IMG/VR virus record: IMGVR_UViG_3300029812_000045
Coordinates: 1-32,330 of that record
Length of the DNA: 32,330 nt
DNA from: a virus
Direction: 5' to 3' (one strand)
In this document: in pieces, positions 6,239-11,742 of the stretch
Numbering within the stretch: the stretch's first letter is position 1
Layout of the letters: each line of letters opens with the position of its first letter
The notes under the pieces: generated by a model
What the model saw: the letters and a program-made list of their open reading frames with translations, nothing else
The model's database searches: none
Told to the model about the DNA's origin: nothing
Program-made: the position numbers and the translations under genes

Positions 6239-6504
6239 ATGAGCGCATCCGGCGGGCAACGGAATACTGGGGCGTCGAGTGGGCAGCAGATGAACTCCTT
6301 TACGTCGAGTGGTGCGAGTCACGACACAGAGACTGGGTGGTGGGCAGCGCCGGTGAGCTTGGACGTTATCAGTTTATGGCTAGCACTTGGAATACGACGC
6401 CGTATGGACACCTTGATCCTCGGAATCCTGAAGCGGCGACGTTTGCAGCGGCGTGGATGGTGAGCGTTGGAAGGCAATATGAGTTTAGCTGCTGGCCCCG
6501 ATAG
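6175..6504 (+). CDS. Rpf/transglycosylase-like peptidoglycan hydrolase domain
   Basis: At least 109 aa if GTG 6175 is used; the conserved domain begins near 6235. Seen: YVEWCESRH with the probable catalytic Glu48, GSAGELGRYQFMASTW, TPYG, then DPRNPEAATFAAAWM and GRQYEFSCW. This matches the resuscitation-promoting-factor/lytic-transglycosylase fold that cleaves the glycan strand. The start is uncertain: the frame is open to 6082 (ATG), 5701 (GTG) and even 5674 (CTG with AAGGAGG 6 nt upstream). The longest form would add an N-terminal hydrophobic segment and a low-complexity linker, but would run through three other apparent genes. It probably degrades the wall at entry or lysis. Confidence 0.6.
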   Translation: MPGWAEAAGREWQTTAGQGGVDERIRRATEYWGVEWAADELLYVEWCESRHRDWVVGSAGELGRYQFMASTWNTTPYGHLDPRNPEAATFAAAWMVSVGRQYEFSCWPR

Positions 6505-6572
6505 CCTGCGCCAGACACGGGCTGGGCGTGGCTCCAGGCGACGGGAACGAGAGTGATGGTGGAGGTGCTGGA

Positions 6573-6722
6573 ATGAATTGGGGAGATTTCCTTTTCGGTA
6601 TCTGGATAGGCATCACGCTAACCGTCGTGGTAGAGCTTGCGGCACTCGTCATTTGGGCTGTCCTCTATGACTTATTTTCGCGGGTTAGCAAGTTAGAGGA
6701 TGCTGGCCGAGAGGAGGAGTGA
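6573..6722 (+). CDS. Small single-span membrane protein
   Basis: 49 aa from ATG 6573, behind GGTGGAGGTGCTGGA. The product starts MNWGDFLFGIWIG, has a hydrophobic segment across residues 8-32 (ITLTVVVELAALVIWAVLY) and a charged C-terminal tail (SKLEDAGREEE). Size and topology fit a small holin or a lysis regulator, supported by the amidase gene two genes downstream. An in-frame extension to GTG 6528 is glycine-rich and less convincing. No named family. Confidence 0.5.
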   Translation: MNWGDFLFGIWIGITLTVVVELAALVIWAVLYDLFSRVSKLEDAGREEE

Positions 6723-6723
6723 G

Positions 6724-7005
6724 ATGAAGAGGGATGAGGCGCTGAGAATCCTGATGGAGCTAATAGACGAGCAGCCCACTTCAATGGAGTATGAGGCCGT
6801 TCTCGCTACCCTCTCTGCCCCCTGCCCCATCTGCGGTGGGAGGGAGCCGCTGGCGGCATTTGACGGGTGGATTCCTCAAGTGGGAAGCGCTGAAGAAGGT
6901 GCCGCCCCTTGCTTCTTTGGAGCTAAACCACTAGATCGGCCTGTTTGTCCTGTCTACGTCCTCGTGTTCGCCGACAAGCCATATGAGGAGAGAAGCCATG
7001 ATTGA
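6724..7005 (+). CDS. Small hypothetical protein with CPICGG motif
   Basis: 93 aa from ATG 6724 after GAGAGGAGGAGTGAG. An N-terminal helix (RDEALRILMELIDEQ) is followed by CPICGG near residue 38 and two further cysteines (PCFF and VCPVY), which may complete a metal site. It overlaps the amidase start by 8 nt. No family recognised; the context suggests an early or lysis-region accessory protein. Confidence 0.55.
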   Translation: MKRDEALRILMELIDEQPTSMEYEAVLATLSAPCPICGGREPLAAFDGWIPQVGSAEEGAAPCFFGAKPLDRPVCPVYVLVFADKPYEERSHD

Positions 7006-7804
7006 TCTCCGCAGCCGCATCCCCTCCGGCTATACTGGCCGCTTTACCATCCCTAACCTGGACGAAGTGGAGGCTATCGCCGTCCACCATTCGGTGTCGG
7101 GCTGGGTTTGGAATCCGCTTACTCAACAGTATACGGGCCAGGCGTGGAACGAGGCGGTGGATGTACCACAGGAAGTTGAGATAGCCCACCTTCTAGCCAT
7201 TGACCGTTGGCACACGTCACAAGGCTATGGCGGCTTCGGCTATCACATGGCCGCGTTCCCCTCTGGGAGGCGCTATCTCTGCGGCTCTTTGAATACTGCT
7301 CGCGCTCACGTCGCCAGTCTCAACAAGTATTTCCTTGGCCTGGTGCTCATAGGGGACTTCACCGATGCCGTGCCTTTGGATACCCACTTAGTTGCCGCTT
7401 CTGGCTGTGTTGGCTACGCCTGGGGCGAGTTAGGGCGAGAGTTGCCCTGTGTCGCTCACCGCATGATTCGTTTGCAGAACACAACCTGTCCAGGCAACAG
7501 ATGGCGAGAGTGGCTGCCGTTGATTGAGAAGGAGGAGGACATGATAACCATAGAGCAGGAGATAGCATACAAGGAAGCGTTGGGGGAAGAGCTAGAGTTC
7601 ATTGACAACTGTTTGTCATTTGCTGACGACCTGCGCTTCCATGAGCGGGAACTGGCCTTCTGCACTTGGCCTCGCGGCCCTGGGTTTGGGACACCACCTC
7701 CCGATTGGGAGACCTTCCGCAGGATGGCGCCAACCTATAGGGCGCTGATAACCGCAGCCGAAAGAGGTCTGGAGCGCTGCTCAATATATGGTAGACCTGG
7801 TTAG
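6998..7804 (+). CDS. N-acetylmuramoyl-L-alanine amidase endolysin (PGRP/Amidase_2)
   Basis: 268 aa from ATG 6998 with GAGGAGAGAAG upstream. The zinc amidase fold spans residues about 20-180: AVHHS (His30), YGGFGYHMAAFPSG near 77-90, AHRMIRL (His154) and TTCPGNRW (Cys164). His30, His154 and Cys164 correspond to the zinc ligands of T7-lysozyme-type amidases. The enzyme cuts the bond between muramic acid and the stem peptide. No signal peptide is seen, so release would need a holin. The last about 85 residues (from EEDMITIEQEI) are a helical domain I do not recognise, perhaps for wall binding. Confidence 0.85.
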   Translation: MIDLRSRIPSGYTGRFTIPNLDEVEAIAVHHSVSGWVWNPLTQQYTGQAWNEAVDVPQEVEIAHLLAIDRWHTSQGYGGFGYHMAAFPSGRRYLCGSLNTARAHVASLNKYFLGLVLIGDFTDAVPLDTHLVAASGCVGYAWGELGRELPCVAHRMIRLQNTTCPGNRWREWLPLIEKEEDMITIEQEIAYKEALGEELEFIDNCLSFADDLRFHERELAFCTWPRGPGFGTPPPDWETFRRMAPTYRALITAAERGLERCSIYGRPG

Positions 7805-7855
7805 CCAGGCCACCCCACGTTTGACAACAAGGTTATATTGGAGTAACATGAATGT

Positions 7856-8431
7856 ATGGGTGGCTCGGTTGAGAGCAGAAGGGTGGCCAGTCGGCGTTGG
7901 AGTGCGGCTCATCCCGAAAAGCGGCGCGAGTGGGGGCGGGCCTATCATTACCGACATCGAGAGAAAGAGCTAAAGCGCGGTAGAAATTATAAGCTAAACC
8001 ATCCAGACAAGGTAAAGGGGTGGCATGAGCGGCGGAAGGTGTCATGTGCTGATTGTGGTAGCCCTTGTAGAGGGAGAGCGGTGGAGCCTCGATGCCATCA
8101 TTGTGCAGCCAAATATTACAGAGGGGAAAAGAGAGGGAAGGTCTACAAGGGCGGCATTCGCATAAGCAGTGAAGGCTATCGTGTAGTTCGCAAAGATGGC
8201 CGTGAGCGTTATGAACACAGGGTAGTTTGGGAAGCTGCCAACGGCCCAATCCCAAGGGGTTGGATAGTTCACCACCTGAATGGAGACAAGTTGGACAACC
8301 GAATCGAGAATCTCATCGCTGTGTCTAGGTCTGATCATTATAAACTGCATTCTTTGGGTTCAATTTTAGGGACTATTGAAAAGCATGTTCGCGGGCTTGA
8401 AAGCCGCTTGCGGCTGGGTAGGCCAGGATGA
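7856..8431 (+). CDS. HNH homing-type endonuclease
   Basis: 191 aa from ATG 7856, with a GGAG about 12 nt upstream. The N-terminal half has repeated basic helices (AAHPEKRREWGRAYHYRHREK) and a four-cysteine zinc site (CADCGSPC and CHHC). The C-terminal half is a classical phage HNH-3 domain: EHRVVWEAANGPIPRGWIVHHLNGDKLDNRIENL, where the HH pair and the Asn residues form the metal-dependent nuclease site. Quoted in pieces: HRVVWEA, VHHLNGDK, DNRIENL. The gene is visibly richer in A/T than its neighbours, a sign of separate origin. It is inserted between amidase and ASCH genes and overlaps the latter by ATGA. No intron is apparent. Confidence 0.85.
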   Translation: MGGSVESRRVASRRWSAAHPEKRREWGRAYHYRHREKELKRGRNYKLNHPDKVKGWHERRKVSCADCGSPCRGRAVEPRCHHCAAKYYRGEKRGKVYKGGIRISSEGYRVVRKDGRERYEHRVVWEAANGPIPRGWIVHHLNGDKLDNRIENLIAVSRSDHYKLHSLGSILGTIEKHVRGLESRLRLGRPG

Positions 8432-8739
8432 TCTTCACGCGAGTCCACTGCGACATGATTGGGCGCGGCACCAAGACCCAGACACGCCGTCTCCGGCGTG
8501 GGCCATACAAGGTCGGCGGGGTCTACGCCGTGCAGCCTGGGCGCGGCAAAAAGGCGGTGGGGCACATCAGGATCAAGAGGATTTGGCAAGAGAAGTTGCT
8601 GTATATGACTGAGGACGATGTGCGGGCCGAAGGCTTCGAGGCTTGGCATAATTTCATAACAGTTTTCTATGCCCTGAACAACATAACGAAGCCCCTAATT
8701 GCACCTGTCTGGGCCTTCGAGTTCGAGGTGGTGGAATGA
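8428..8739 (+). CDS. ASCH-domain protein
   Basis: 103 aa from ATG 8428 (ATGA overlap with the HNH gene). The motifs FTRVHCDMI, GTKTQTRR, GGVYAVQPGRGKKAVGHIRI and the TEDDVRAEGF helix match small phage ASCH/PUA-like proteins, a beta-barrel fold that binds RNA or nucleotides and in some members modifies cytidine-type substrates. The substrate cannot be read from the sequence. It ends in ATGA with the next gene. Confidence 0.7.
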   Translation: MIFTRVHCDMIGRGTKTQTRRLRRGPYKVGGVYAVQPGRGKKAVGHIRIKRIWQEKLLYMTEDDVRAEGFEAWHNFITVFYALNNITKPLIAPVWAFEFEVVE

Positions 8740-9041
8740 ACAAGAGACAAGTCATCAAGATAGCGACGCCTTATGGCATGGTGAGTGTTCGCGCCCGCAT
8801 CCTCGCCCCAGGACTGGCTGTCCACAAAGCCAATCTAGATGACTGCCTGCCGCCGAATTACGCCTGGGGCATCACACACATCCTGTCTGGGACGCATATA
8901 ACCCGTGCCGCAACGCAGCCGAAGGCGGTGAAAATAGCCCGCGCCCTCGCTGCCGTAACTGACTGGTCGAAGATCGAGAAGGGCACGTTGCCGAAGGAGT
9001 TAGGACGGAAGGTTATTGACGCGATTGCGAGTGTGGTCTGA
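8736..9041 (+). CDS. Hypothetical protein
   Basis: 101 aa from ATG 8736, overlapping the ASCH gene as ATGA. It begins with a basic beta segment (KRQVIKIATPYGMVSVRARIL) and contains YAWGITHILSG and TQPKAVKIARALAAVTDW, suggesting an alpha/beta fold. No catalytic motif, membrane span or cysteine cluster. It belongs to the same early-type gene string; function unknown. Confidence 0.6.
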   Translation: MNKRQVIKIATPYGMVSVRARILAPGLAVHKANLDDCLPPNYAWGITHILSGTHITRAATQPKAVKIARALAAVTDWSKIEKGTLPKELGRKVIDAIASVV

Positions 9042-9059
9042 GTGCCAGGAGTGGCCTAG

Positions 9060-9089
9060 ATGACCCAGGCTGAGGGCGTGACGCTATGA
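9060..9089 (+). other. Nine-codon leader ORF coupled to the next gene
   Basis: ATG 9060 begins a 9-residue peptide (MTQAEGVTL) whose TGA overlaps the ATG of the next gene (ATGA at 9086-9089). An AGGAG lies about 9 nt before it, whereas the next gene has no clear site of its own. It may serve as a coupling leader; chance cannot be excluded for so short a frame. Confidence 0.3.
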
Positions 9090-9298
9090 TCTTCAAGACT
9101 GACACGGGCGAGCTTGTCATGTTGTTTAGCCAAGGCAAGGGGCCGAAGCTGTACCACAACATCGTCTGTCTAGGGAACAGGCGTCACTACCGCAAGGACG
9201 GCACATGTAGGCACACTGAAGCGCTGTTAGGTCTGATGCGGCCTTGGCACAGGGCGCGGGCTACGGTAACACCTTGGGGGAGCAGCCATGACGCTTGA
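9086..9298 (+). CDS. Small hypothetical protein
   Basis: 70 aa from ATG 9086. The product starts with MIFKTDTGELVMLFSQG and has a Cys/His scatter (IVCLGNRRHYRK and CRHTEALL) that could bind metal. The direct ribosome site is weak, and translation may be coupled to a nine-codon leader. It overlaps the next gene by 11 nt. No family recognised. Confidence 0.5.
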   Translation: MIFKTDTGELVMLFSQGKGPKLYHNIVCLGNRRHYRKDGTCRHTEALLGLMRPWHRARATVTPWGSSHDA

Positions 9299-9518
9299 GC
9301 CTGGCCAGAAGGTGCGTGTGGTGCGGCTCCTCGTTGGTCACACGGACGTTAGGCATATTGGCGAGGTAGGTCGTATCCTCAAAATCAGCGCCAAGGGCTA
9401 CCACGTTCTCCTAGACTCCTTCGATGAGGAGGCCATATTCCAGGAAGGGGAGCTAGTTGGCTCTCATCTCCCCAGCGCAACGCAACTTGACACCCTACCC
9501 GTTACCGTGTATCGTTAG
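9288..9518 (+). CDS. Small SH3/KOW-like beta-barrel hypothetical protein
   Basis: 76 aa from ATG 9288, with TTGGGGGAGCAGCC as ribosome site. GQKVRVVRLLVGHTDVRHIGEVGRI and YHVLLDSFDEEAIFQEGEL give the alternating beta pattern of small SH3-like or KOW-like barrels. That fold assignment rests on pattern alone. Function unknown. Confidence 0.55.
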   Translation: MTLEPGQKVRVVRLLVGHTDVRHIGEVGRILKISAKGYHVLLDSFDEEAIFQEGELVGSHLPSATQLDTLPVTVYR

Positions 9519-9523
9519 GCTGA

Positions 9524-9805
9524 ATGAACACTTCTGGTCCCTTGGGGCTATCAGAGGTAAGCGTCTACCGGCAGCGGGTTCTCCGAGAGGTCAGCGACCG
9601 CAGGCCGAGAAGGTGGTGGGGAGGACTACCCTGGGTGCTTCATCATCGGGAACAGAGATCGATCCTCAGCCCCAAGTTCATCGCCTATCTGGACAACAGG
9701 ATGGAACTGAAAACTTGGCGGCAGCGCTTCAAGTTCCTCACTCACCAAACCCCCCAATGGTGGGCCGACAGATACGCTGAGTTCGGAGATTGCCAACGCC
9801 TATAA
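9524..9805 (+). CDS. Hypothetical protein upstream of terminase
   Basis: 93 aa from ATG 9524, chosen over a competing frame (9457-9780) whose product looks disordered and proline-rich. The C-terminal half (FIAYLDNRMELKTWRQRFKF and QWWADRYAEF) is helical and tryptophan-rich. The ribosome site is poor. Its stop overlaps a TATAAT hexamer. Possibly a small packaging or regulatory protein; no family recognised. Confidence 0.45.
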   Translation: MNTSGPLGLSEVSVYRQRVLREVSDRRPRRWWGGLPWVLHHREQRSILSPKFIAYLDNRMELKTWRQRFKFLTHQTPQWWADRYAEFGDCQRL

Positions 9806-9806
9806 T
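9801..9806 (+). promoter_or_regulatory. Candidate -10 box (TATAAT) for the packaging operon
   Basis: A perfect TATAAT ends the last early-region gene. No good -35 hexamer lies 16-18 nt upstream (the best is TGAGTT-like), so the call rests on the -10 box and on position: it precedes a structured leader and the terminase genes. Confidence 0.35.
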
Positions 9807-9829
9807 TGGTGTTAGACTATAGGGGAATC

Positions 9830-9889
9830 GAATAGGAGTCCGGGACTCCCCAATTCTCGTGTATGTGTGAGAGGGGGAGTTTTTCTTTT
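9830..9889 (+). terminator. Attenuator-like leader: two mutually exclusive hairpins, the second a rho-independent terminator
   Basis: Hairpin 1: GGAGTC 9835-9840 with GACTCC 9844-9849 (loop CGG), extended by GAAT 9830-9833 with ATTC 9853-9856. Hairpin 2: ACTCCCC 9845-9851 with GGGGAGT 9874-9880 plus inner CTC/GAG, followed at once by TTTTTCTTTT (9880-9889). The 5' arm of the terminator is the 3' arm of hairpin 1, so they cannot form together. This is the geometry of an attenuator ahead of terminase at 9919. Confidence 0.6.
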
Positions 9890-9918
9890 GGGGCGGTTGT
9901 AAAGCAGCGAGTATCAAG

Positions 9919-10239
9919 ATGACTTGGCAGAAGGGACAGAGCGGCAACCCTAATGGCCGGCCACGCAAGAATAGGGCGATGACTGATGAACTACGTTGCC
10001 TCCTTCAAAGGAAGTGGCAGCCTCGGGATACTACAACCCGTGAACTTATCGCGCAGCAACTGATCTGCCTTGCCTTGACTGCGGACTTAGACGCCATCAA
10101 ATACATCTTTGACCGTGTGGATGGGAAGCCAGCCCAGAGCCTAGAACATAGTGGCCCCGGCGGTGGCCCCATAACTCTCGAAGGCCTGCTAGATCAGGCA
10201 TGGAAGAAGAGACGTGGTAACGACGACCCTCAGCCCTAA
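9919..10239 (+). CDS. Putative terminase small subunit (DUF5681-like N-terminus)
   Basis: 106 aa from ATG 9919. It starts MTWQKGQSGNPNGRP, the KGQSGNPxGRP signature of DUF5681-type phage proteins found directly before large terminase genes. A helical part (TDELRCLLQRKW and RELIAQQLICLALTADLDAIKYIFDRVDGKP) follows. The position next to terminase supports a DNA-recognition role in packaging initiation. No obvious ribosome site is close to the ATG (AAGCAGCGAG only), which may fit control by the upstream leader. It overlaps the large subunit by 26 nt. Confidence 0.7.
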   Translation: MTWQKGQSGNPNGRPRKNRAMTDELRCLLQRKWQPRDTTTRELIAQQLICLALTADLDAIKYIFDRVDGKPAQSLEHSGPGGGPITLEGLLDQAWKKRRGNDDPQP

Positions 10240-11584
10240 ACTCGTTGATATCTGGGCCTCCTACATCGACGATCCAGTAGCTTTCGTTATTGAGATCCTC
10301 TGTGAACAGCCGACGCCCTATCAGGCTGCCGTCCTCCGTGCTCTCGCCGCTCACCGCCGGGTGGCTTGGCGCAAGGGCCACAAGGTCGGCGGGACCAAGA
10401 CCGAGGTCTGGGCCGCCCTATGGTACTTCGCCACTAGGCCCGACTCCCGCGTCGTTGACACGGCTCCTACCTATGATCGTCAGGTCAAGCGGGTCTTCTG
10501 GCCTGAGATGCACCGCACGGCTAGGAAGTCCGGCTTGGCGCCTCACCTAGAAATCCTCGAGACTCAGATATACAGCGTCGGTCGTCAGGGGGGGTTCATC
10601 ACCGGCGAATCGTCTGATGCCCCAGATAACATGCAGGGCTTCCATTCAGCCAGAAGCGGCGTCCTGTTCATTGTGGACGAGGGATCAGGGGTTGACGATG
10701 CCATCTACGAGGCCATCGAAGGCTCGATGGCTAGTGCTGAGAGCCGGATCTTGGTGGTCGGCAACCCGCTACGGACCGAGGGCAAGTTCTATCGAATCTT
10801 CACGTCCGAAGCCGATATGTGGCAATGCTTCCACACCTCGTCTAAGGACTCGCCCTTCGTCTCTAGTGAGTGGCTGGACGAGATGGAGCGGGAGTACGGG
10901 GACGGCTCGCCGCAGTATGCCGCCCGTGTCCTGGGTGAGTTCCCTGAAGAGACTGAGGATACCCTGCTCCGCCTGGCCTGGATAGAGGTTGCCACGACTG
11001 CCAAGGTAGAGACTGAGGAAATCTACAGCCTGGGTGTTGACGTGGCCCGCAGTGAGAAGGGAGACATGACGGCGCTAGTGCTGCTTAGAGGCGGCAAGGT
11101 GCAGAGCGCCGAGGAGCACCAGGGATGGCCCGTCACGGCCACTACAGGACGGGTCGTGGCAATCCGCGAGAACATCCCCAGTGTGAAGGTAGCCGTTGAT
11201 GACACTGGCGTTGGCGGCGGCGTCACCGACATGCTTCGGGAGAAGGGCGTCGATGTGCTGGCGGTCAACTTCGGGGCTGCTGCGGATGATGCTAACCGCT
11301 TCTTCAACAAGGCCGCTGAGATGTATTGGCGGCTGCGAGGGGCCTTCCAGGAAGGGAGTATCGCCATCCCCGCCGATCATCGCTTGATGGCGCAGCTCTC
11401 CCAGATCAAGTACGAGACAACCTACCTGTCCTCCGGGCGTGATCGCATCAAGGTGGACAAGTTCGGCCTGACGGCCTCAGAGCGCCGGCAGGGGCGCAAG
11501 GGGCGCAGCCCCGACTTAGCTGATGCTCTGGCCTTGGCATTCGAGGCGCGGGCGAAGGGGCAGAGGAGGTGGATACTAGCATGA
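10214..11584 (+). CDS. terL: Terminase large subunit
   Basis: 456 aa from GTG 10214 (GGAAGAAGAG upstream). ATPase half: a Walker A region at residues 53-63 (RKGHKVGGTKT), TAPTYDRQVKRVFW, and Walker B VLFIVDE at 150-156, then the VVGNP coupling motif near 181-185. RNase H-like nuclease half: GVDVARSEKGD with Asp276, VAVDDTGVGGG with Asp329, and SPDLADAL with Asp434 and Asp437. This is the packaging motor that cuts and translocates DNA into proheads. The P-loop lacks the usual G-K-T/S order, which is odd. It ends in ATGA with a 53-aa frame before the portal gene. Confidence 0.92.
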   Translation: MVTTTLSPKLVDIWASYIDDPVAFVIEILCEQPTPYQAAVLRALAAHRRVAWRKGHKVGGTKTEVWAALWYFATRPDSRVVDTAPTYDRQVKRVFWPEMHRTARKSGLAPHLEILETQIYSVGRQGGFITGESSDAPDNMQGFHSARSGVLFIVDEGSGVDDAIYEAIEGSMASAESRILVVGNPLRTEGKFYRIFTSEADMWQCFHTSSKDSPFVSSEWLDEMEREYGDGSPQYAARVLGEFPEETEDTLLRLAWIEVATTAKVETEEIYSLGVDVARSEKGDMTALVLLRGGKVQSAEEHQGWPVTATTGRVVAIRENIPSVKVAVDDTGVGGGVTDMLREKGVDVLAVNFGAAADDANRFFNKAAEMYWRLRGAFQEGSIAIPADHRLMAQLSQIKYETTYLSSGRDRIKVDKFGLTASERRQGRKGRSPDLADALALAFEARAKGQRRWILA

Positions 11585-11742
11585 TAGCCAGTGGTTTTTG
11601 CCGTCATTTGGAGCTACAAGACCTACCATCTCAGCTTAACGGCTTTTCTGAGGGTTATAGGGCTCGTGTGGACGACCTCAATTCCCACAACCTATTCAGT
11701 TTAGCTGATGCTCCTTTTCTGGCTGGAGATATTATACCATGA
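11581..11742 (+). CDS. 53-aa unannotated-size ORF between terminase and portal
   Basis: ATG 11581 overlaps the terminase stop (ATGA), and the TGA at 11740-11742 overlaps the portal ATG 11739 (ATGA), so it fills the gap exactly. The product starts MIASGFCRHLELQDLPSQLN and ends LAGDIIP; it is helical and neutral, without a known motif. It has no strong ribosome site and would depend on coupling. The two perfect junctions make coding likely. It may be a small head-assembly factor or simply a translational bridge. Confidence 0.55.
   Translation: MIASGFCRHLELQDLPSQLNGFSEGYRARVDDLNSHNLFSLADAPFLAGDIIP

Noticed and set aside
6225-6240. -1 frameshift on GGGGG joining the 84-aa membrane protein to the transglycosylase-like domain
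   Set aside because: The frames are in the right relation, but G GGG GAG is not a proper X XXY YYZ heptamer, and only the P-site tRNA would re-pair.
6239-6463. 74-codon frame starting directly after the membrane protein stop (TAGATG)
   Set aside because: It lies over the conserved transglycosylase-like domain read in another frame; its own product is low-complexity.
7848-7973. 41-codon frame overlapping the HNH gene start
   Set aside because: Better placed to the GGAG site, but the product has no order, and the HNH frame already shows zinc and basic helices in the overlapping part.
9457-9780. 107-codon frame competing with 9524-9805
   Set aside because: The product is proline- and glutamine-rich without structure; it looks like a shadow of the Trp-rich frame.
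9803-9824. Partial likeness to a T7-type promoter (TAAT...GACTATAGGGG)
   Set aside because: Spacing between the blocks is two bases too long and no phage RNA polymerase gene is visible in the window.
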